Program-made: the position numbers and the translations under genes
The notes under the pieces: generated by a model
Seen by the model: only the letters and a program-made list of their open reading frames with translations
What the model was told of the DNA's origin: nothing
Databases searched by the model: none
Origin: an uncultured Lachnospiraceae bacterium
GTDB taxonomy: Bacteria > Bacillota > Clostridia > Lachnospirales > Lachnospiraceae
DNA: 5,206 nt
Assembly (NCBI GenBank): GCA_910585555.1
Contig: CAJUFU010000065.1
Span: 12,139-17,344, forward strand
Reading direction: 5' to 3'
Part shown: positions 1 to 5,206 of the stretch, one piece after another
Position numbering within the stretch: position 1 is the first letter of the stretch
Layout of the letters: every line of letters starts with the position of its first letter

Positions 1-2128
1 GCACCTGGCCGCCCAGGAAATAATAGTTAAAGTAATAGGAATCTCTCTCATAAGGATATGTGGTGTCCTTCTTAAACACCACCTCTACGGCGTAGTTATC
101 CTCTACGGCATCACTTGCCGCAAACTCAGAAGTCATCCAGACGGGATGGATATTGTCTAAGATTTCCGCAATCTGCGCCTCATCGTAGAAGGTCTCCCGC
201 ACCGTGTAATCCACATAGACATCCTCCTTTACGGCTACAGCCTCACTTGTATTTACAAGCCCCGCAAGCCCACGGGTATCCTGATAAAATTCATAATCCG
301 GATTGTCCATATATTCTGTCAATTCATTGTGATAATTTGTAACCGTAATATAATCAACATCTGCCGCATTCAATTTTACCGGGTAATAGGCTTCCAGTTC
401 CTTAAGACAGGCAATGGTATTCTCAAATCCCTCATATACATGCAGAAAGCTGGACACATAATTTACATACTGCAGATTGATTTGCCCACAGGGATGATTC
501 TCCCTCACCAGCGTAAAATCATACTGCTGCATATCCTTTTTCCACGCCTCTATGAGCCGGCCCGCTTCTTCCACGGGAACGACTGTCTGCGCTGCACCGT
601 TAGAATACGTAATGCGGGCCAGTTTATCTAAAATGGCCTCATCAGACATATTCTGGAAAATGCCCTCTTTGTACGCCTCCGATGACATGATGCGGTTGAG
701 CTGTGCCTGTGCGCCTGCATCCTCATAGTCTACCATAAAGGAACGGCTCACCTGTCTTCCGGATTTCAGCCTGTACAAGATCTGTACGCTTCTGCCATCC
801 GCCATCTGCTCGCCGTCCGCCGTCTGGAACTGTCTGGCAAGTGCCAGAACCGGCGCCGTGTCAGTGAGGAACATATGCTCCTTTTCAAAATCCGCAAGGC
901 TTATATATTCCATGTTTTCATCCCAATAGTTATCATAGTATCCGGATACTGAAATTGCAATACTTTCTATTTTATTTTCATTCGGTATATACCTATCATA
1001 CCCGAATACATCCCACTTATAGATGCAAAATACTGCCAAAATACCCGCCAGCGCAATGCCGCCTGACCAAAGATGTTTAAAAAGACTTTTGATATCAAAT
1101 GCAAATAGCACCTCCAAAGCCGCACAGAAAATCACACCGCTCAAAAGCATTCCAACTACCATCAGCATTTCATTATTATAGGAAGTGTCATACACGATCA
1201 TGCCCACAATCAGTCCCGCCGGTATAACCACCGCAATCTTTATAAGCGGCTCCACAACACGATAGGTAATCGCCCGGCCTGCCGCCTCAGACTGCCGCTT
1301 ATTATAACACAGATATGCCACACCAAAGAATACTGCCCCAATGAGAATCCACTTGCCACAAAGAGGCAGGCCGATTCTGGCCGCCTGCGCCGCATTCTTG
1401 GCATTTTTCAAATCCCATCCCACAGCCAGACAGTCGTATAGCGGTGACAATTTGGGATTTGTATACAGGTAAAAGCTGGTTGCCGTCTTGAAAAATGCCC
1501 ATTTCATGTTGTTCAGAATCCAATACACCACGATTTCATAGCACATAAAGACGCCGAACAGGCACAATGTGACAAACCGGCTGCCCGTCAGCATCACCGC
1601 CAATATCATGGCATGGTATACCGCCAGAAACAACAGGAAGTTCCACAAAAAAGCAAGTCCCTCGTTTGCCAGCACATCCGCATTGACTGACCTTTGCGCC
1701 GCCGCAATGACGGTGCCTGTCAGAAGTCCCAGAAGATTTCCTGTCAGATAAATGATAATCCCATTTACATAGATAACTGCAAAACGCTTCTTCTTCGATA
1801 CGGGAACACTGTGATACATATCCACCTTGCTTCTGTCGTACAGATAAGAAAAGCCCTGCATCCCTATCACTGCCCCCAGAAAAAGAACAATCGGCCACAG
1901 ATTATCCGAGAAGGCAAGCGCGTCCTTAGCCGCCTGATACATGGCTCTTCTAAAAGCCTCCACGGTCCGAAAAGCACCCGTTTCATATTGGTTTCTAATC
2001 CGGCTTAAGTATATTGTTGTCATAGCGCTGTATACCAAAAGCTGTGAAAGAACCGCCACTACCCATACCCAGATTCTCCGCTTATGATTTTCCCTGCTGC
2101 TAGCCCAGAATGAGTTTTTTGATATCAT
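1..2128 (-). CDS. ABC transporter permease with large extracytoplasmic C-terminal domain (DUF6449-like), 3' end cut by window
   Basis: Membrane subunit of an ABC exporter, partnered with the ATPase encoded just upstream. The reading frame is open for 709 codons from ATG at 2128 to the window edge, with no stop, so the C-terminus is missing. I see nine hydrophobic segments at about residues 19-41, 77-97, 117-143, 159-181, 184-206, 259-275, 296-314, 320-344 and 355-370. Basic stretches at residues 11-18 (N-terminus), 99-115 (motif YHSVPVSKKKRF), 277-290 and 345-352 fit the positive-inside rule, with the N-terminus inside. The 99-115 loop resembles the cytoplasmic coupling loop of ABC-2-type exporters. 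Residues 371-709 are hydrophilic, rich in Tyr, Asp and Glu, and predicted to be outside. The layout recalls permeases annotated with DUF6449 in Lachnospiraceae; that family name is from memory. The start is supported by GGAGG nine bases upstream. The gene overlaps the ATPase by 29 bases. The substrate is unknown. Confidence 0.88.
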   Translation of the reverse strand, partial: MISKNSFWASSRENHKRRIWVWVVAVLSQLLVYSAMTTIYLSRIRNQYETGAFRTVEAFRRAMYQAAKDALAFSDNLWPIVLFLGAVIGMQGFSYLYDRSKVDMYHSVPVSKKKRFAVIYVNGIIIYLTGNLLGLLTGTVIAAAQRSVNADVLANEGLAFLWNFLLFLAVYHAMILAVMLTGSRFVTLCLFGVFMCYEIVVYWILNNMKWAFFKTATSFYLYTNPKLSPLYDCLAVGWDLKNAKNAAQAARIGLPLCGKWILIGAVFFGVAYLCYNKRQSEAAGRAITYRVVEPLIKIAVVIPAGLIVGMIVYDTSYNNEMLMVVGMLLSGVIFCAALEVLFAFDIKSLFKHLWSGGIALAGILAVFCIYKWDVFGYDRYIPNENKIESIAISVSGYYDNYWDENMEYISLADFEKEHMFLTDTAPVLALARQFQTADGEQMADGRSVQILYRLKSGRQVSRSFMVDYEDAGAQAQLNRIMSSEAYKEGIFQNMSDEAILDKLARITYSNGAAQTVVPVEEAGRLIEAWKKDMQQYDFTLVRENHPCGQINLQYVNYVSSFLHVYEGFENTIACLKELEAYYPVKLNAADVDYITVTNYHNELTEYMDNPDYEFYQDTRGLAGLVNTSEAVAVKEDVYVDYTVRETFYDEAQIAEILDNIHPVWMTSEFAASDAVEDNYAVEVVFKKDTTYPYERDSYYFNYYFLGGQV

Positions 2129-3005
2129 AGCCTACCACCTCCGTTTCGCTGATAAATATCTCTTCCAATGACAGAGGAAGCACCTCATAAAAGATCATGT
2201 CTACCGTGGCAAATCTAGCCTCCACTTCCTCTCTGGTACTCCTCACGGTGACAGTGCACAAAGACCCCCTCTGTTCCTTCTTAAGCACCGTCAGGCCGTT
2301 TAATACTTTTAGCTCATCTTCCATAGAAGAAAATACGCATTGAATCTTCTGGATGTTACATTTCATATCTTCCAAATCTTTTGATAACAGCACGCCGCCT
2401 TTATGTAAAAGCCCGACATGGTCACAGATGTCTTCCAATTCCCTTAAGTTATGGGAAGCGATCACCGGCGTAAGCCCTTTTTCCTCCATCTCTTTGGCAA
2501 AGATCGACTTAACGCCCTGGCGCATCACGGGATCGAGCCCGTCAAAGGTCTCATCGCATAAAATATATTTCGTGTGCGCACAGATACCCAAAAGCAGTGC
2601 CAGCTGCTTCTTCATGCCTTTGGAAAAAGTGTTAATCCTCCTTCTCTTGTCCAGATTGAACTTCTCCAGATATTTGTAAAATTCCACTTTATCAAAATTC
2701 TCAAAAATACCGCTATAATAATGCTCCATGGTCTGGGCGTTGGCATTGGCAAAAAAATATGGTTCATCTGCGATAAAGAAGAGTTTCTTCTTCGCCTCCA
2801 CATTATCATAAATGGGCATATTATCCACCGCCACGGTTCCTTCATCCGGCTTAAGAACGCCCGCCACCATGCGCAGTACCGTGCTCTTGCCAGCGCCATT
2901 GGTGCCGATCAGTCCAAACACTGTCTTTTCCTTTATCGTGACACTGACTTCGTCCACCGCCTTGATCTTGTCAAAGTTCTTTGTCACATTATGTATCTCT
3001 ATCAT
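2100..3005 (-). CDS. ABC transporter ATP-binding protein, YtrB-like exporter ATPase
   Basis: Cytoplasmic ATPase of 301 aa that powers the exporter whose permease follows. Visible motifs in order are Walker A GTNGAGKST (residues 34-42, Lys40), an atypical Q-loop region IADEPYFF (78-85) with Asp/Glu where Gln is usual, a signature FSKGMKKQ (127-134) in place of LSGGQ, Walker B ILCDE (148-152, catalytic Glu152), D-loop GLDP (156-159) and switch His185 in ASH. A C-terminal extension of about 85 residues follows the nucleotide-binding domain, as is common in ABC-2-type exporter ATPases. I chose the ATG at 3005 because GGAGG precedes it by six bases and the protein then begins with the typical MIEIHNVTKNF. 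The frame stays open upstream to 3125, and an ATG at 3032 overlaps the regulator's stop codon, but neither has as good a start context. It lies 23 bases after the GntR gene and overlaps the permease by 29 bases. The substrate cannot be inferred from the ATPase. Confidence 0.95.
   Translation of the reverse strand: MIEIHNVTKNFDKIKAVDEVSVTIKEKTVFGLIGTNGAGKSTVLRMVAGVLKPDEGTVAVDNMPIYDNVEAKKKLFFIADEPYFFANANAQTMEHYYSGIFENFDKVEFYKYLEKFNLDKRRRINTFSKGMKKQLALLLGICAHTKYILCDETFDGLDPVMRQGVKSIFAKEMEEKGLTPVIASHNLRELEDICDHVGLLHKGGVLLSKDLEDMKCNIQKIQCVFSSMEDELKVLNGLTVLKKEQRGSLCTVTVRSTREEVEARFATVDMIFYEVLPLSLEEIFISETEVVGYDIKKLILG
2135..2142 (-). promoter_or_regulatory. Ribosome binding site of the permease gene, inside the ATPase gene
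   Basis: Read on the minus strand, GGAGGTGG lies here, with GGAGG nine bases before the ATG at 2128. It sits wholly within the last codons of the ATPase gene. It decides the permease start and implies translational coupling, since ribosomes finishing the ATPase stop 29 bases beyond the permease start. Confidence 0.75.
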
Positions 3006-3010
3006 GAATC

Positions 3011-3018
3011 TCCTCCCC
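3011..3018 (-). promoter_or_regulatory. Ribosome binding site that fixes the ATPase start
   Basis: The minus strand reads GGGGAGGA here, followed by GATTC and the ATG at 3005. This strong site lies in the 23-base gap after the regulator's stop codon and argues for the 301-aa product over longer versions beginning at 3032 or 3125. Confidence 0.75.
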
Positions 3019-3028
3019 TTTTCGTCTG

Positions 3029-3388
3029 TCATACCTGCAGCTGCTCTATTTCCCTGATCAGTTCTATCTTCGTCATCCCAATCTCCATCAATTCTTTGGC
3101 CAGCTCCAGAATCTTCTGGATGCACTCACACTTGCGCTCCTCCACCAGCCTGCCGTCACCGGATACAAAGTTACCCCTGCCCTTGACTGTATAAATATAT
3201 CCCTGCCGCTCCAATTCTGCATAGGCTTTCTGAATCGTATTGGGATTGATGGACAGTTCCATGGCCAGACTGCGCACGGAAGGCATCTGTTCGTCTGCCT
3301 GTAAAACTCCATGCAATATCAGCGTCTTGAACTTGTCAACAATCTGTTCGTATATCGGCCTTGTGTCCTTGTAATCTATGATGATCAT
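3029..3388 (-). CDS. GntR-family transcriptional regulator, YtrA-like subfamily
   Basis: DNA-binding regulator of 119 aa, likely a repressor of its own operon. Residues about 10-77 form a GntR winged helix-turn-helix: PIYEQIVDKFK (residues 11-21), then MPSVRSLAMELSINPNTIQKAY (about 35-56), LERQGYIYTVKGRGNFV (about 59-75). The PSVR, NPNT..KAY and G.GNFV patterns are those of the YtrA group. The remaining roughly 40 residues are a short helical, Glu/Lys/Leu-rich tail, too small for the ligand-binding domains of FadR- or HutC-type GntR proteins; in YtrA-type proteins this tail serves dimerisation. AAAGGAGA ends four bases before the ATG at 3388. It is first in an operon with the ATPase and permease, the usual arrangement for this subfamily, where the regulator controls a neighbouring ABC transporter. 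The inducer is unknown; with no ligand domain, the signal may be a small molecule acting on the DNA-binding domain or tail. Confidence 0.95.
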   Translation of the reverse strand: MIIIDYKDTRPIYEQIVDKFKTLILHGVLQADEQMPSVRSLAMELSINPNTIQKAYAELERQGYIYTVKGRGNFVSGDGRLVEERKCECIQKILELAKELMEIGMTKIELIREIEQLQV

Positions 3389-3392
3389 GCCG

Positions 3393-3400
3393 TCTCCTTT
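3393..3400 (-). promoter_or_regulatory. Ribosome binding site of the GntR gene
   Basis: The minus strand reads AAAGGAGA, ending four bases before ATG 3388. It supports this start, and no competing upstream start in this frame has a comparable site. Confidence 0.7.
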
Positions 3401-3423
3401 CCTTCATTCCATCTTCTCTTCTA

Positions 3424-3462
3424 TATACTAACTGTACTATTCATGATGGTACACTTAATATA
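3424..3462. promoter_or_regulatory. Probable operator of the GntR/YtrA-like regulator (extended inverted repeat)
   Basis: Two 14-base arms at 3424-3437 and 3449-3462 are inverted copies, matching at 12 of 14 positions and separated by 11 bases. The core at 3431-3455 reads, on the minus strand, AGTGTA, 13 bases, TACAGT. From memory, the operator reported for Bacillus subtilis YtrA is AGTGTA-N13-TACACT, so the core differs at one position with identical spacing. One arm contains the whole -10 box, and the core covers the predicted transcription start. Binding here would block the promoter, consistent with autorepression of the operon. The link to the encoded regulator is inference from position and sequence. 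Confidence 0.8.
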
Positions 3463-3485
3463 CAATATCTGGTGGAATCTGTCAA
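3457..3485 (-). promoter_or_regulatory. Sigma-A-type promoter of the GntR-ABC operon
   Basis: On the minus strand a perfect -35 box TTGACA (3480-3485) is followed by a 17-base spacer and the -10 box TATATT (3457-3462), one mismatch from TATAAT. Transcription should start near 3450, giving a leader of about 60 bases before the GntR start codon. The near-consensus strength suggests that control comes from repression at the overlapping palindrome, not from an activator. Confidence 0.85.
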
Positions 3486-3513
3486 CCCGGCCGCCACATC
3501 TGCTCTCTCCACC

Positions 3514-3553
3514 AAAAAAAGAGATACGCACGCCATGAAACATGCATATCTCT
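3514..3553 (-). terminator. Intrinsic terminator of gpmI
   Basis: In the minus-strand transcript a 13-bp stem (3541-3553 with 3520-3532) closes an 8-base loop and is followed by a run of six or seven U residues (3514-3520). Two of the pairs are G-U on this strand and would be A-C mismatches on the other, which supports the minus direction. It begins 25 bases after the gpmI stop codon and ends 28 bases before the -35 box of the next promoter, separating the two transcription units. Confidence 0.88.
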
Positions 3554-3578
3554 TTCCCTATCTCTTATTTCCTTTTCC

Positions 3579-5123
3579 TTACTTCACCAGTAACGATTTA
3601 CCCGTCATCTCAGCAGGCTGCTCCATACCCATCAGCTCTATGATCGTAGGTACGATATCCGCCAGACATCCGCCCTCGCGCAGTTTGTAGGAAGGATCCG
3701 CATTTACCAGAATGAAAGGCACCGGATTGGTGGTATGTGCGGTAAAAGGCGCTCCTGTCTCTTCGTCAATCAACTGCTCCGCATTGCCATGATCTGCACA
3801 GATGAACAGCACGCCGTCCACCTCTTTGACCGCTTCCACGGCCCGTCCCACGCACTCGTCCACAGCTTCCACCGCCTTGATGGCCGCCTCCTGCACACCG
3901 GTATGTCCTACCATATCCGGATTCGCAAAGTTAATAATGATCACATCGTAACTGCCGGACTTGATTGCATCCACCAGCCTGTCGCAAACCTCATAAGCGC
4001 TCATCTGCGGCTTTAAGTCATAGGTTGCCACATCTTTAGGAGAGTTCACCAGAATTCGTTCTTCCCCTTCGTTGGGCTCTTCCACACCGCCATTGAAGAA
4101 AAAGGTTACATGCGCATACTTCTCTGTCTCTGCTATTCTCGCCTGTTTCATATGATTTGCCGCCAGCCATTCGCCAAAAGTATTGGTGACGGAAATCTTG
4201 TGGAACGCCACTTCCTTGTTGGGAATCGTGGGGTCATAATCGGAGAAACACACATACGTTAAATCCAGTCTCTTCTCCCGCGCAAATCCTTTAAAGTCAT
4301 CGTCACAGAAACTCCTGGTAATCTCTCTTGCACGGTCCGGACGGAAATTAAAGAAAATAACGGAATCGCCGTCCTTTATGGTGGCTACGGGCGCACCATT
4401 CTTCTTCACCACAGTGGGTTTTACAAATTCATCCGTCTCATCCCTATCATAGGATGCCTGGATGCCGGCCGGCCCGCTCTCCGCTTCCAGTCCTTCCCCC
4501 TTGGTAAGTGCCAGATAAGCCTTCTCCACTCTATCGTAATTATTATCACGGTCCATGGCATAGTAGCGTCCCGTCACGGTGGCTACTTCCCCCACCCCGA
4601 TCTTTGCCATCTCTGCTTCCAAATCTTCCACAAAACCTTTGCCGCTTGCCGGCGGTGTATCACGTCCGTCTAAGAAAGCATGGACATACACTTTAGAAAG
4701 ACCGTTTCTCTTTGCCAGCTCAAGCAGGCCGTACAGATGGGTGTTGTGGCTGTGCACACCGCCGTCTGACAAAAGACCGAACATATGCAGGGAGGAATCA
4801 TTTTTCTTACAATTGTTTACCGCATCCATCAGCGCAGGATTCTCGAAGAAGGTACCATCCTTGATTTCCTTCGTGATTCTGGTCAGTTCCTGATAGACGA
4901 TACGGCCGGCACCCATATTCAGATGCCCCACCTCGGAGTTGCCCATCTGCCCGTCCGGCAGACCTACCGCCATGCCGCTGGCATTTCCCTTGACGAAAGG
5001 ACACTCTGCCATCAGTTTGTCCATCACCGGCGTCTTTGCCAGGGCAACTGCGTTTCCTTCTGTCTTTTCATTCAGGCCGTAGCCGTCCAAGATCATCAAT
5101 ACCGCAGGTTTTTTTCTTCCCAT
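3579..5123 (-). CDS. gpmI: 2,3-bisphosphoglycerate-independent phosphoglycerate mutase
   Basis: Cytoplasmic glycolytic and gluconeogenic enzyme that interconverts 3-phosphoglycerate and 2-phosphoglycerate through a phosphoserine intermediate, using two Mn2+ ions. The product is 514 aa, the usual family length, and complete. Catalytic and metal-binding residues are all visible: Asp13 in LDGYG, the nucleophile Ser63 in GQMGNSEVGHLNMGAGR, His124 in GGVHSH, Arg154-Asp155 in DGRDTPP, Arg186 and Arg192 in TGRYYAMDRD, Arg261 and Arg264 in FRPDRARE, Lys335 in ETEKYAHVTFF, Asp403 and His407 in NPDMVGHTG, Asp444-His445 in ADHGNAE, and His463 in TAHTTNPVP. The alkaline-phosphatase-like domain is split around the phosphotransferase insert (roughly residues 75-310). 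I chose ATG 5123 because AAAAAGGAGA lies seven bases upstream and the protein then begins in register with homologues; an ATG at 5159 would add 12 residues without a clear ribosome site. It is likely a separate unit from the transporter operon. Its promoter is not in view. Confidence 0.98.
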   Translation of the reverse strand: MGRKKPAVLMILDGYGLNEKTEGNAVALAKTPVMDKLMAECPFVKGNASGMAVGLPDGQMGNSEVGHLNMGAGRIVYQELTRITKEIKDGTFFENPALMDAVNNCKKNDSSLHMFGLLSDGGVHSHNTHLYGLLELAKRNGLSKVYVHAFLDGRDTPPASGKGFVEDLEAEMAKIGVGEVATVTGRYYAMDRDNNYDRVEKAYLALTKGEGLEAESGPAGIQASYDRDETDEFVKPTVVKKNGAPVATIKDGDSVIFFNFRPDRAREITRSFCDDDFKGFAREKRLDLTYVCFSDYDPTIPNKEVAFHKISVTNTFGEWLAANHMKQARIAETEKYAHVTFFFNGGVEEPNEGEERILVNSPKDVATYDLKPQMSAYEVCDRLVDAIKSGSYDVIIINFANPDMVGHTGVQEAAIKAVEAVDECVGRAVEAVKEVDGVLFICADHGNAEQLIDEETGAPFTAHTTNPVPFILVNADPSYKLREGGCLADIVPTIIELMGMEQPAEMTGKSLLVK

Positions 5124-5130
5124 GATTTTG

Positions 5131-5140
5131 TCTCCTTTTT
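5131..5140 (-). promoter_or_regulatory. Ribosome binding site that fixes the gpmI start
   Basis: The minus strand reads AAAAAGGAGA here, seven bases before ATG 5123. It favours the 514-aa product over the frame extension that begins at 5159. Confidence 0.75.
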
Positions 5141-5154
5141 CTGTTCTATTTTTA

Positions 5155-5195
5155 GGCATTTGTTAAATGCCATAACCCATTGATTTTACTGGGTT
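5155..5195. repeat. Two adjacent small inverted repeats upstream of gpmI
   Basis: A perfect 7-bp inverted repeat with a 3-base loop (GGCATTT/AAATGCC, 5155-5171) lies next to a 6-bp inverted repeat with a 10-base loop (AACCCA/TGGGTT, 5174-5195). Neither is followed by a U tract in the gpmI direction. The second would be followed by TTCTCGTT on the plus strand, which makes only a weak plus-strand terminator. They could be leader hairpins of a longer glycolytic transcript or have no function. I see no coding sequence in 5160-5206; any upstream gene has either ended or lies outside the window. Confidence 0.4.
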
Positions 5196-5206
5196 TTCTC
5201 GTTGTT

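Noticed and set aside
115..631. Plus-strand open frames opposite the permease C-terminal region
   Set aside because: No ribosome site or recognisable motif; composition is that of antisense to a real gene.
1302..1898. Two minus-strand open frames (1302-1523 and 1536-1898) that could be small genes
   Set aside because: They lie in another frame inside the permease gene, whose own frame is open throughout and gives coherent membrane segments. Their translations are Cys/Gly/His-rich, typical of shadow frames.
3006..3125. A 40-residue N-terminal extension of the ABC ATPase, or a start at 3032 overlapping the regulator's stop as ATGA
   Set aside because: The extension is the regulator gene read in another frame, and its sequence is not ABC-like. 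The ATG at 3032 is tempting, but GGGGAGGA before ATG 3005 and the typical MIEIHNVTKNF start fit better.
5124..5159. A 12-residue N-terminal extension of the phosphoglycerate mutase beginning MPKNRTEK
   Set aside because: The strong ribosome binding site lies within this stretch and serves ATG 5123; the shorter protein matches the family's usual start and length, and the upstream ATG has no clear ribosome site.
5155..5171. Perfect hairpin as an intrinsic terminator of an upstream gene
   Set aside because: It is followed in the transcript by UAAAAAUAG, not a U run, and the 7-bp stem is AT-rich and weak.
4785..5183. A 132-codon plus-strand frame opposite the start of gpmI
   Set aside because: It is antisense to a highly conserved enzyme gene and has no homology that I recognise, so it is a shadow.
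1..5206. CRISPR array, insertion sequence, tRNA or rRNA, or an integrated element
   Set aside because: I saw no regularly spaced repeats, transposase motifs, terminal inverted repeats or RNA gene signatures. The minus-strand genes fill almost the whole window.

Overview
The window looks like a chromosomal segment from a mid-GC Firmicute of class Clostridia, most likely a Lachnospiraceae relative. The grounds are strong GGAGG-type ribosome binding sites, consensus sigma-A promoter spacing, a classic U-tract terminator, a clostridial-type cofactor-independent phosphoglycerate mutase, and a YtrA-type GntR regulator fused in one operon to an ABC exporter whose permease resembles the DUF6449 group known mainly from this family. 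The taxon is an inference; no rRNA or other marker is present.

All four supported genes are on the minus strand, so the window reads from high to low coordinates. The first gene is gpmI (5123 to 3579), a complete glycolytic enzyme with all expected catalytic residues. It ends in a strong intrinsic terminator (3514-3553). A 190-base intergenic gap follows, holding a near-consensus promoter (TTGACA, 17-bp spacer, TATATT). A 39-bp imperfect palindrome covers the -10 box and the likely transcription start.

This promoter drives a three-gene operon: a 119-aa GntR/YtrA-like repressor (3388 to 3029), a 301-aa ABC ATPase (3005 to 2100), and an ABC permease that starts at 2128 and runs off the left edge of the window after 709 codons. 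The permease frame is open from 2128 to the window edge. It has nine predicted membrane segments and then a large domain, at least 339 residues long, predicted to lie outside the membrane.

The likely logic is an autoregulated exporter. The small repressor binds the palindrome over its own promoter, and release of repression co-expresses the ATPase and permease, which are translationally coupled by a 29-base overlap. The substrate is not visible from sequence. Characterised YtrA-type systems in Bacillus respond to cell-envelope antibiotics, so an envelope-stress role is a reasonable but unproven guess. The glycolytic gene appears to be a separate transcription unit that is only a neighbour.
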